Part shown: positions 1 through 7,187 of the stretch, piece after piece | How the letters are laid out: each line of letters starts with the position of its first letter | Numbering within the stretch: the stretch's first letter is position 1 | From: Desulfobacterales bacterium | Lineage (GTDB): Bacteria; Desulfobacterota; Desulfobacteria; Desulfobacterales; CAFBRK01 | Length of the DNA stretch: 64,000 nucleotides | Reading direction: 5' to 3' | NCBI GenBank assembly: GCA_021737185.1 | Contig: JAIPEL010000004.1 | Coordinates: 18,102-82,101, forward strand | Made by a program: the position numbers and the translations under genes | The notes under the pieces: generated by a model | The model's database searches: none | What the model was told of the DNA's origin: nothing | What the model saw: the letters and a program-made list of their open reading frames with translations, nothing else

Positions 1-834
1 TTTTCCATGCTCGGCGGTGAAGTGGAGGTGCTCAACCAGCTGCAGATGGGTGCCATTCAGGGAATGGGCGTCAGCTCTGTCGCCTCGACCAATCTCGGCC
101 CCCGGTTCGGCCTGATCAACCTGCCGTTTCTGGTCAACTCCTTTGAAAAGCTCGACAAGTTCGTGGCCAGCGGCAAGCTGTTCGATCACTATATGAACGC
201 CATGGACCACCAGGGCATCATCGGCGTGGACATCACCGGCTACGGCAACTACGGATGGGCCACCACCCGGCCGGTGAAGAATCTGGAGGCTGCCAGGAAG
301 GTCAAGTTCAGAACGGCAGAAGCCGCGGTCAACCAGCTCCTTTACAAGCAGTGGGGTCTGAACGCGGTGGTCATGCCCTGGCCCGACGTGCCGGTCGCCC
401 TGAAGCAGGGGGTCATCGAGGGTCTGGACCACACCCCGAGCGTCTGTCACATCACCAAGAAGTTTGAAGTCGCCAAGTACTACACATACCTCGACTACGC
501 CCAGGGGCTTTTTATCTGGATCTTCAACAAGGCCTGGTACAACAGCCTGCCCGCAGACCTGCAAACCATTTTCACCGAGACGGTCCACGATGTCTGCGCC
601 GACATCCGGGAGCAGACCAAAATCCAGGAGGCCGTGGAGATCATGAAGGCCTCCAAGAGCGGCATCGAGTTCTACGCCCTTCCCGGGGATGACATGGCGT
701 GGCTTAAAAAGCAGGGAGACGCGGTCCACGAGGAATACAAGGCGGAAATCAACAAGCTCTATTCAGGAGACACCTATCGCCCGGCTGACTTTCTCAAGGA
801 AGTCCAGGACTACATGGGATATCAGCGGCAGTAG
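1..834 (+). CDS. dctP: TRAP transporter solute-binding protein, 5' end cut by window edge
   Basis: Periplasmic receptor of a TRAP (DctP-type) transporter for organic acids. The frame is already open at base 1, so the signal peptide and first lobe lie outside the window; about 277 residues remain of a usual 320-340. The part seen has the DctP pattern: a GLINLPFLVNSFEKLDKF stretch, a YGWATTRPVKNLE strand followed by KVKFRT, whose arginine is the usual ligand of the substrate carboxylate, and a VPVALKQGVIEGLDHTP helix. Genes for the small and large membrane subunits follow in order, so this is a complete three-gene TRAP locus. The substrate cannot be read from sequence; the catabolic genes downstream suggest a carboxylic acid. 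Confidence 0.93.
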   Translation, partial: FSMLGGEVEVLNQLQMGAIQGMGVSSVASTNLGPRFGLINLPFLVNSFEKLDKFVASGKLFDHYMNAMDHQGIIGVDITGYGNYGWATTRPVKNLEAARKVKFRTAEAAVNQLLYKQWGLNAVVMPWPDVPVALKQGVIEGLDHTPSVCHITKKFEVAKYYTYLDYAQGLFIWIFNKAWYNSLPADLQTIFTETVHDVCADIREQTKIQEAVEIMKASKSGIEFYALPGDDMAWLKKQGDAVHEEYKAEINKLYSGDTYRPADFLKEVQDYMGYQRQ

Positions 835-849
835 ACGGGATCGATCCAA

Positions 850-885
850 AGAGAAAGGGGGCTTTTTTGCTGGCCCCCTTTCTCT
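850..885 (+). promoter_or_regulatory. 13-bp perfect hairpin between dctP and dctQ
   Basis: AGAGAAAGGGGGC (850-862) and GCCCCCTTTCTCT (873-885) form a perfect 13-bp stem around a 10-nt T-rich loop, 16 bases after the dctP stop. No T-run follows the stem, so it is not a canonical terminator. In operons that encode an abundant binding protein and scarce membrane subunits, such a hairpin often protects the upstream mRNA or lowers downstream expression; that role here is inference. Confidence 0.7.
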
Positions 886-921
886 TGTGATGTCAACCAT
901 ACCGCCAAGAGGAACCAGCCC

Positions 922-1425
922 ATGATCGGCCGATTTTTCAAGTTCGTGGACCGGGCGTTGACCTTCTTCGAAGAATGGACCCTGTTCATCACCGTGATGG
1001 TCGCCCTGGTGGCCTTGTTTTTCAACGTCATTCTCCGCTACGGGTTCAATTATTCCCTGACCTGGTCCGAAGAGCTCGTCCGGGAGGTGATCATCTACAC
1101 CACCTTGATCGGCTGCTCGGCGGCGGTCAAGAACCGGTCCATGATCAAGATCGATGCATCGGTGCAGCTCTTTCCGAAAATGAAGGTGCCCCTGACCTTT
1201 TTCAGCAACCTGGTCACGTTGATCTTTTCGGTGATGGTGCTCTACCTGGGGTGGAAGCTTGCCGCCCTCCAGGTGCAGACCATGCAGAAAACCATCATCT
1301 TGCAGATTCCGCTGGTCTATATCTTTGCCATTCTTCCGTTGATGGGCGCAATGATGCTGATCCGCATCCTGCAGGTGTTTTACGAGGACATTGCCGAGCT
1401 TCGGGCCGGCAGGAAAACCGAGTAA
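922..1425 (+). CDS. dctQ: TRAP transporter small permease (DctQ)
   Basis: Small membrane subunit of the TRAP transporter, 167 residues, normal for DctQ. Four hydrophobic segments are visible (roughly residues 15-38, 48-66, 88-110 and 125-148), matching the four-helix DctQ fold. The family motif around TWSEELVREVIIYTTLIGCS is present after the first loop. AAGAGGA lies about 10 bases before the ATG. It sits between dctP and dctM on the same strand and should pair with DctM in the inner membrane. Confidence 0.93.
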   Translation: MIGRFFKFVDRALTFFEEWTLFITVMVALVALFFNVILRYGFNYSLTWSEELVREVIIYTTLIGCSAAVKNRSMIKIDASVQLFPKMKVPLTFFSNLVTLIFSVMVLYLGWKLAALQVQTMQKTIILQIPLVYIFAILPLMGAMMLIRILQVFYEDIAELRAGRKTE

Positions 1426-1473
1426 AATCGCTGACGCGATAGTCATGCCGACGGCAGGGCCGGCGGCATGACT
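1424..1473. repeat. REP-like double hairpin after dctQ
   Basis: The sequence AAAATCGC-TGAC-GCGAT overlaps the dctQ stop region and is followed by AGTCATGCCG (1441-1450) pairing with CGGCATGACT (1464-1473). The same two-part design recurs at 27109-27195 (ATAAAATCGC palindrome, then AGTCATGGC...GCCATGACT). The first half belongs to a palindrome family with further copies at 32059, 39033, 47082 and 56486. It lies inside an operon, so it is unlikely to be a full terminator. Confidence 0.75.
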
Positions 1474-1502
1474 CCGGAGTCGGAAGCAAGGAGCCCCGTT
1501 TT

Positions 1503-2795
1503 ATGGAAACGAGCCACGTGATCATCCTGCTGATCCTGCTGGGCTGCATGGCGTCTTACATTCCCGTTTTCATGTGCCTTTTTTTCACGGCGGTTCTGGG
1601 CTTTGTCCTTTTCACCGACCTGCCCCTGCTGCTGCTGGTTCAGACCCTCCTGCGGAGCATGGACAACTTTGCCCTGGTCGTGGTGCTGTTTTTCATCCTC
1701 TGCGGCAACATCATGACCGCCGGGACCATTGTCGACAAGCTGATCAAGGTGGCCAATGTGCTCGTGAGCTGGCTGCCCGGTGGGCTGGGCATGGCCGGTG
1801 TGCTCGCCTGCGGGCTGTTCGGGGCCATCTCCGGCTCCACCGTGGCCACGGTGGTGGCCCTGGGGGGGTTCATGATCCCGGCATTGATCGACAACGGATA
1901 CCCTCAGAAATATACCCTCGGGCTGATGACCACCTCCCCCAATCTGGGGGTCATCATCCCCCCCAGCATCGGCATGATCCTTTACAGCATGATCAGCAAC
2001 GTTTCGCTGGAAGGGCTGTTTTTGACCGGTTTCGTGCCGGGGGTTCTGATCATGTTCGGGGTCTGCGCATACTCGTTTGTCATTTTCCGCACGAAGACGG
2101 AAATTACGCGGATGCCGTTTCCCGGATTCGGCGGTCTGATCCGGGTTCTCAAGGAAGGGTTCTGGTCGCTGATGCTGCCGATCATCATCTTCGGCGGGAT
2201 TTTTTCCGGGGCTTTCACCGCAAACGAGGCGGCGGTGGTCGCCTGTATCTACGCTTTCATGGTGGAGCTGTTCATCCACCGGTCGATCCGCTTCGGGGAG
2301 GTGAAGAAGATCACCGTCAGCTCCGCGGTGACATCGGCGACCCTGCTGATCATCGTCGCCGGCGCCTCCTGCTTCGGTCGGCTCCTGACCCTGGAAAACA
2401 TCCCCGGCGCGATTACCGAGACCGTGCTTTCCGCCATCGATTCGCCGCTGCTTTTTTTGATCGCCATGAATATTATGCTGCTCTTTGTCGGCATGTTCAT
2501 GGACATCATTTCGGCCACCCTGATCCTGGGGCCGGTATTTATCCCCATGCTCGGCGCGTTCGGCATCGATCCGATGCACTTCGGGCTGATCATGACGGTC
2601 AACCTGGCCATCGGCTACTGCACTCCGCCCATGGGGGTCAGTCTTTACATCACCGGAGCCATCGCCAACAAGGACCTGATCTACGTCTCCCGGGCGGTGA
2701 TTCCGTTCATCATTATCCAGTTGATCGTCCTGGGCATCATGACCTACATGCCGAATCTGGTGCTCTGGCTGCCCAGAGCCATGGGGTTTCTGTAG
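1503..2795 (+). CDS. dctM: TRAP transporter large permease (DctM)
   Basis: Large membrane subunit of the TRAP transporter, 430 residues, the usual DctM length. It is hydrophobic throughout with 11-12 predicted spans. DctM signature stretches are present: CGLFGAISGSTVATVVALG near residue 105, TTSPNLGVIIPPSIGMILY near 145, GAFTANEAAVVACIYAF near 240, and NLAIGYCTPPMGVSLY near 375. It follows dctQ by 77 bases that contain a repeat hairpin; AAGGAG lies about 10 bases before the ATG. With DctP and DctQ it forms a secondary, ion-driven acid importer. Confidence 0.95.
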   Translation: METSHVIILLILLGCMASYIPVFMCLFFTAVLGFVLFTDLPLLLLVQTLLRSMDNFALVVVLFFILCGNIMTAGTIVDKLIKVANVLVSWLPGGLGMAGVLACGLFGAISGSTVATVVALGGFMIPALIDNGYPQKYTLGLMTTSPNLGVIIPPSIGMILYSMISNVSLEGLFLTGFVPGVLIMFGVCAYSFVIFRTKTEITRMPFPGFGGLIRVLKEGFWSLMLPIIIFGGIFSGAFTANEAAVVACIYAFMVELFIHRSIRFGEVKKITVSSAVTSATLLIIVAGASCFGRLLTLENIPGAITETVLSAIDSPLLFLIAMNIMLLFVGMFMDIISATLILGPVFIPMLGAFGIDPMHFGLIMTVNLAIGYCTPPMGVSLYITGAIANKDLIYVSRAVIPFIIIQLIVLGIMTYMPNLVLWLPRAMGFL

Positions 2796-2802
2796 TAGGG
2801 TT

Positions 2803-3092
2803 CAGATGTTCCGGGTTCGGAAGTTCAGAGGTTCAGGGGTTCAGAGGTTCGGGGGTTCAAAGGTTAAAAAGGTTCAGAGGTTGAGGGGTTCAGAGGTTAA
2901 AAATGTTCAGAGGTTCAAGGGTTCAGAGGTTGAAGGAAAGGCCGATTCTATAACCCGGAACCCGGAACCCAGAACCCCGAACCCAGAACCCGGAACCCGG
3001 AACCCAGAACCCAGAACCCAGAACCCAAAACCCAGAACCCAAAACCCAGAACCCAAAACCCAGAACCCGGAACCCCGAACCCGGAACCCCGC
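2803..3092. repeat. Mirror-arm tandem repeat, GGTTCAGA / AACCCAGA units
   Basis: Downstream of dctM, 2812-2935 is a degenerate tandem array of a unit near GGTTCAGA, and 2957-3092 is an array of an 8-bp unit AACCCAGA or AACCCGGA. The second array is largely the reverse complement of the first (GGGTTC against GAACCC), so the two arms with a short spacer of about 20 bp can fold back. The right arm is highly regular (about 17 units). It fills the gap before the ACT gene and has no credible gene. Confidence 0.85.
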
Positions 3093-3123
3093 AGGCCGGC
3101 CGCTGTTTTCTCCGATTTTTTTC

Positions 3124-3177
3124 TTGACTTCGAGAGCCCCCGTTTCCTATAGTTACATTATAGTTAAATTGTAGTTG
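3124..3177 (+). promoter_or_regulatory. Candidate sigma-70 promoter with an 11-bp-periodic operator
   Basis: TTGACT (3124-3129) and TATAGT (3148-3153) are 18 bases apart, each five of six to the sigma-70 consensus. The -10 box starts a direct repeat with an 11-bp period: ATAGTTACATT, ATAGTTAAATT, GTAGTTG (3149-3176). Sites one helical turn apart over a -10 box are what a repressor acting on this promoter would need. The ACT-domain gene starts 179 bases after the -10. No regulator gene is adjacent. Confidence 0.5.
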
Positions 3178-3331
3178 TTTGGCCGCCGGCCGCCGGCTCC
3201 GCCGAGCAACAAAACTCGCCGTTTCCGCTCCCACGGGAACATTTTGAAAGCCGCTTTTGCCGCCCGGCCGGAGCCGGGCCCGCGGCAAACACGGGCGAAC
3301 CCTCGCCTTTCCACTTGAAAGAGGAGGCCCC

Positions 3332-3778
3332 ATGAAACTGAAACAAATATCGATCGCCATTGAAAACGATCCCGGTCGGCTGTTCGAGGTCACCGAGGCC
3401 CTGGGTGACGCCGGGATCAATCTGCGGGCGTTGACCTTGGTGGAGAGCGGCGGCGGTTTCGGGGTGCTGCGGATTCTCGTCTCGGATGTGGCCCGCACCC
3501 GCCGGCTGCTCATGGAAAAAAACATGCCGGCCAGGGTTCACGAGGTGATCGCGGTCGAAATCGAGGACAAGCCCGGTCAGCTGGCAAAGCTGCTCAAGCC
3601 GCTGCACGCCAGCGGGGTGAACGTAATCTACACCTACGCTTTTGTGCGCATGTCGACCGGCAACGCCGTGATGATCTTTCGCTTCAGCGACAATGACAAG
3701 GCGGCACAGATCCTCGAGCAAAGCGGCATCAAACTGCTCGACGCCGAGTCCTTCGGCATCCTCGAAGCAGAGGATTAG
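3332..3778 (+). CDS. Tandem ACT-domain protein
   Basis: 148-residue protein made of two ACT domains and nothing else, residues 1-70 and about 71-148. Each starts with the ACT beta-alpha pattern: QISIAIENDPGRLFEVTEALGDAGIN and EVIAVEIEDKPGQLAKLLKPLHASGVN, with the ligand-binding glycine turns present. The start is set by GAGGAGG (3321-3327) 4 bases before ATG; an upstream in-frame start would run through GC-rich leader sequence. Stand-alone double-ACT proteins usually sense amino acids or CoA-pathway ligands and often lie next to acyl-CoA ligase genes. A candidate promoter and repeat operator lie upstream. A 7-bp hairpin (3792-3817) follows the stop. Confidence 0.9.
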   Translation: MKLKQISIAIENDPGRLFEVTEALGDAGINLRALTLVESGGGFGVLRILVSDVARTRRLLMEKNMPARVHEVIAVEIEDKPGQLAKLLKPLHASGVNVIYTYAFVRMSTGNAVMIFRFSDNDKAAQILEQSGIKLLDAESFGILEAED

Positions 3779-3846
3779 AGCGCCCCAAGGGCGGTCCGGC
3801 CCCCAATAGGCGGACCGAAGGATGTGTTTATCAGCAAAAGGGGGGC

Positions 3847-4797
3847 ATGATGAGCGAGAATAAGACGTTTGAACCCCGAAAGTTCGCCGTCGTCGGTGCG
3901 GGCCCGGTGGGCTGTATCGTGGCCGCGTTTTTGTCAAAGGGCGGATACGAGGTGGCCCTTTGCGACGTGGTGCCGGAGCTGCTCGAGCCGGCCGCAAAAA
4001 GGGGGATCATCATCGAAGGGGCGGAAACCCTTCAGCAGACGGTTGCCAGGACCTGCCTCAGCGTCGACGAGCTGGCAGACGTGAAGCCCGATGTGATCTT
4101 TGTCACAGTCAAGGCCAACGCCCTGCCGCTGATTGCCTCGGCCATCGAAGAGTTCCATCGGCCGGAAATGATGCTGGTCAGCTGGCAGAACGGCATCGAT
4201 ACCGAGCTGGAGCTGGCCCGGCCCCTGGGGCGGGAGTCGGTCCTGCGCGCCGTGGTCAATTACGGCTGCGGGCTGAAAGCCCCCGCCCATGTGGTGATGC
4301 CCTTTCACCACCCGCCCCACAGCATCCAGGAGCTGGAAGCTCCGGCTGCGGGCGCGGCAAAGGCCATCGCCAAGGTCCTGTCCGACTGCGGGCTTCAGAC
4401 GGCGCGCACGGACCAGATCGTTTCCATGGTCTGGCGCAAGACGATCATGAACGCTTCCATGAACCCGGTGTGCGCGGCCACCGGCCTGACCATGTCCCAG
4501 GTCATGGGCGATCCCATCGTGTTTCAGATCGTCGATGCCCTGGTCAAGGAATGCATCCGTGTGGCCCGGGCAAACGAAATCAACGTCGGGTGGGACTACT
4601 ACCCGTACGCGATTTCCTACATGAAAAACGCGGGAAACCATAAACCGTCCATGCTCATGGACATCGAAAACCGGCGCAGAACCGAGATCGACTACATCAA
4701 CGGCAAATTCGTGGAATACGGAGAGCAGGCCGGCGTCAAGACCCCCTACAATCAAACGCTGCGTTCGCTGGTCAAAGGCCTCGAGTCGCAGCTCTGA
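3847..4797 (+). CDS. Ketopantoate reductase-family 2-oxoacid reductase
   Basis: 316-residue NAD(P)H-dependent reductase of the ApbA/PanE family. The N-terminal nucleotide-binding fold shows FAVVGAGPVGCIVAAFLSKGG near residue 14; the catalytic-domain signature VWRKTIMNASMNPVCAATGLT near residue 198 includes the family's lysine and asparagine. PanE reduces 2-dehydropantoate to pantoate, but no other pantothenate gene is near, and distant PanE homologs act as D-2-hydroxyacid dehydrogenases. Lying directly before a 2-hydroxyacyl-CoA dehydratase activator, it may supply an (R)-2-hydroxyacid from a 2-oxoacid; this is inference. Two ATGs (3847, 3850) follow a GGGGGG-rich ribosome site. It is 17 bases from the next gene. 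Confidence 0.85.
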   Translation: MMSENKTFEPRKFAVVGAGPVGCIVAAFLSKGGYEVALCDVVPELLEPAAKRGIIIEGAETLQQTVARTCLSVDELADVKPDVIFVTVKANALPLIASAIEEFHRPEMMLVSWQNGIDTELELARPLGRESVLRAVVNYGCGLKAPAHVVMPFHHPPHSIQELEAPAAGAAKAIAKVLSDCGLQTARTDQIVSMVWRKTIMNASMNPVCAATGLTMSQVMGDPIVFQIVDALVKECIRVARANEINVGWDYYPYAISYMKNAGNHKPSMLMDIENRRRTEIDYINGKFVEYGEQAGVKTPYNQTLRSLVKGLESQL

Positions 4798-4814
4798 AAA
4801 CCAACGGGAAGATC

Positions 4815-5609
4815 ATGACAGGAAGCTCATTGTTTGTCGGCGTGGATGTCGGCGCATCGCGGACCAAGGCCGCCGTCCTCGACGCCCAAAAACACCTGCT
4901 CGGATGGGCGGTCGAAAAATCCGGGATCGATTTTTCCGCCACGGCAGACCGGTGCCTGCAAACGGCGCTTCAAATGGCCGGGGCCGATGCAGCGGCGGTG
5001 TCCAAGACGTTTTCAACGGGCTACGGGCGAAAGAACGTTTCGTATTCTCAGGACACCAGGACCGAAATCGGATGCCACGCCAAGGGGTGCTATCATTATT
5101 TCCCCTTTGCCATCACGGTCATCGATATCGGGGGGCAGGACAACAAGGTCATCAAGCTCGACGATGCGGGCCGTCGGATCAGTTTCAAGATGAACCGCAA
5201 ATGCGCTGCCGGCACCGGCGCGTTTTTGGAGGAGATGTCTCCCCGGCTCGACATCCCGCTGGAGGCCATGGACGATCTGGCACGCCGGTCGACGGACATG
5301 GTCAAGCTGGGTAGTTTCTGCACCGTGTTTTCTGCCACAGAGGTACTGGAAAACATCCGAAACGGCCGAAAGGTGGAAGATATCGTCAAGGGGCTTTTCT
5401 ATTCGGTGATCAAGCGGGTCATGGAAATGGACGCGATGACCGAAAAGGTGGTCATGACCGGGGGGGTGGTGGCCAACAACCCTTATCTGGTTATCATGGC
5501 CGAAGAGATTCTGGGCCGATCGATACTGGTGCCGGAGCATCCGCACCTGACCGGCGCCATCGGGGCAGCCTTGTATGCGATCGAAGACATCGGCGAAACT
5601 CACCGCTGA
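4815..5609 (+). CDS. 2-hydroxyacyl-CoA dehydratase activator ATPase (BadF/BadG/BcrA/HgdC family)
   Basis: 264-residue homodimeric Fe-S ATPase that drives one electron into a 2-hydroxyacyl-CoA dehydratase using ATP. ASKHA phosphate motifs are seen at VGVDVGASRTKAAVLD (residues 8-23), STGYGR (67-72), VIDIGGQDNK (102-111) and VMTGGVVANN near 220. The two cysteines that bind the intersubunit [4Fe-4S] cluster are Cys130 in RKCAAGTG and Cys169 in GSFCTVFSATEV; their 39-residue spacing equals that in Acidaminococcus HgdC. It lies 17 bases after the reductase and 213 bases before the dehydratase subunit it should activate, with a repeat between. Confidence 0.95.
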   Translation: MTGSSLFVGVDVGASRTKAAVLDAQKHLLGWAVEKSGIDFSATADRCLQTALQMAGADAAAVSKTFSTGYGRKNVSYSQDTRTEIGCHAKGCYHYFPFAITVIDIGGQDNKVIKLDDAGRRISFKMNRKCAAGTGAFLEEMSPRLDIPLEAMDDLARRSTDMVKLGSFCTVFSATEVLENIRNGRKVEDIVKGLFYSVIKRVMEMDAMTEKVVMTGGVVANNPYLVIMAEEILGRSILVPEHPHLTGAIGAALYAIEDIGETHR

Positions 5610-5610
5610 G

Positions 5611-5747
5611 ATGCAGAGGGCGCAGAGATTGGAAATGCCTAAAATGCCTAAAATGAGCTTAAATGCCTAAACTTTTGGAAAACTGCCCGTTTGATATGAA
5701 AGCCGGAGCGAAGCGACACCACTATTATAGGCATTTTAGGCATTTAT
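5611..5747. repeat. Mirror-arm repeat, AATGCCTAAA / TTTAGGCATT units
   Basis: Directly after the activator stop is GCAGAGGGCGCAGAG, then a left arm of degenerate AAATGCCTAAA units (5633-5672) and a right arm of the reverse complement (5724-5747, TTATAGGCATTTTAGGCATT), spaced by about 50 bp. The same unit recurs as a single arm at 13426-13460 and as a short remnant near 39393. No open frame of interest lies here. Confidence 0.8.
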
Positions 5748-5822
5748 CATGATCTTAACGGATTTTCATTCAACACAAAGTGGTGAACCGCTAGCACACT
5801 CAATCTCAACGGGGGAAAATTC

Positions 5823-7070
5823 ATGACAGAAGAAAAAAAAGTCGTCATCAAGAAACTCAATTCGGCAAAAACCATCGGCAAATTCATGGCCGATTATTAC
5901 TATGGTCTGGACCATGCCGCGAAAACCGGAGAAAAGAAAGTGGCCTGGTGCACCAGCGTGGGGCCGGCGGAAATCCTCAGGGCGATGGATTTTGACGTCT
6001 ATTTTCCCGAAACCCACAGCGCCATGATCGGCGCCACCCGTATGGCGGCTGATCTGATTCCCAAGGCCAACGCGGTCGGGTATTCGCCGGATATCTGCTC
6101 TTATCTGACAGCCGACATCGGTGGATATCTCGAAGGGGTTTCCCCTTTGGCCAAGGCTTTCGAGGGCATCGAAGGCCCTCCCAAACCCGACGTGCTCGTG
6201 TTCAATACCAACCAGTGCCGGGACGTTCAGGACTGGTTCAGTTACTATGGAAGAGAATACAATGTCCCGGTGGTCGGGGTTCATTCCTACAAGGGCGTCG
6301 AAGAAGTCGAAGACGCCCACATCCAGTCCATCTCCGAACAGATGAAGGAAATGATCCCGACCCTCGAAGAGGTGGCCGGGAAAAAGTTCGATATCGACCG
6401 CCTGCGGGAGGTGCTGGCGCTTTCCCGGGAGTGCTCGGACCTGTGGAAGGAGGTGCTCGATACCGGGGCTGCCGTTCCGTCTCCCATCACCTTTTTCGAC
6501 GGCACCACGCTCATGGGACCGGCCGTGGTGGGGCGGGGCACCCCCGAAACCAACGAAGTCTATCGGATCCTTCTCGCAGAACTCAAAGAGCGCGTTGCAA
6601 ACGGGGAAGGCGCGGTGGAAGACGAGCGCTACCGGATCTACTGGGACGGCATGCCGGTATGGGGGCGCCTGAGCGCCCATGCCAAGCTCTTTGCCGGATT
6701 GAAGACCAATGTCCTGGCCTCCACTTACTGCAACAGCTGGATCTTTTCCGCCCTGGATCCAGCCGAACCTTTCGAAAGCATGGCCCGGGCATACACCGAA
6801 CTGTTCATCGTGCGTGCAGACGAGCCCAAAGAGAGCTACATCAAAAACATGCTCGATTTTTTCAAAGTGGACGGGATTATCTACCACGACGCAAAGACCT
6901 GCCCGGCGAACACCAACTGTCGCTACGGAATGCCCCAGCGCCTTCAGGAAGAGACCGGCATCCCCTTTCTGGTCATCAACGGCGATCTCAACGACCTGCG
7001 GTTGATCTCCGACGAGCAGACCAAAACCAATGTCGAGGCGTTCATCGAGCAGCTGGCGGAATCAAAATGA
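5823..7070 (+). CDS. 2-hydroxyacyl-CoA dehydratase D-component family subunit
   Basis: 415-residue member of the HGD-D family (HgdA/HgdB, FldB/FldC, BcrB/BcrC, E. coli YjiM), which removes water from (R)-2-hydroxyacyl-CoA or reduces an aromatic CoA ring by radical chemistry. Candidate [4Fe-4S] ligands are Cys92 (PDICSY), Cys132 (TNQCRD) and Cys360 (AKTCPANTNC), near the spacing of characterised subunits. Only one subunit is encoded here, whereas well-studied enzymes have two dissimilar ones, so it may work as a homodimer like the YjiM/YjiL pair, or use a partner elsewhere. GGGGGAA precedes the ATG. Substrate unknown. Confidence 0.92.
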   Translation: MTEEKKVVIKKLNSAKTIGKFMADYYYGLDHAAKTGEKKVAWCTSVGPAEILRAMDFDVYFPETHSAMIGATRMAADLIPKANAVGYSPDICSYLTADIGGYLEGVSPLAKAFEGIEGPPKPDVLVFNTNQCRDVQDWFSYYGREYNVPVVGVHSYKGVEEVEDAHIQSISEQMKEMIPTLEEVAGKKFDIDRLREVLALSRECSDLWKEVLDTGAAVPSPITFFDGTTLMGPAVVGRGTPETNEVYRILLAELKERVANGEGAVEDERYRIYWDGMPVWGRLSAHAKLFAGLKTNVLASTYCNSWIFSALDPAEPFESMARAYTELFIVRADEPKESYIKNMLDFFKVDGIIYHDAKTCPANTNCRYGMPQRLQEETGIPFLVINGDLNDLRLISDEQTKTNVEAFIEQLAESK

Positions 7071-7074
7071 CAGC

Positions 7075-7169
7075 TTGTGTTTCGTGTTTCGTGTTTGGTG
7101 TTTCGTCCGAGATGGAAAGCATGGCGGCGCCGCTGGCCAAAAACACTGAACACCAAAAACCAAACACTG
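7075..7169. repeat. Mirror-arm repeat, GTGTTTCG / AACACCAAA units
   Basis: The left arm (7075-7106) is a tandem run of GTGTTTCG or GTGTTTGG units; the right arm (7138-7169) is the complement, a run of AACACTG, AACACC and AAACAC. About 30 unique bases separate them. It begins 5 bases after the dehydratase stop and ends 18 bases before the next start, so it fills the gap completely. Confidence 0.8.
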
Positions 7170-7187
7170 TTTTTTAGAGGAGAAGAT

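Noticed and set aside
2803..3092. CRISPR array or repeat-encoded protein
   Set aside because: Units are 8 bp with no spacers, and arms are inverted to each other; the NPEPRT-like frame has no ribosome site and no non-repeat part.
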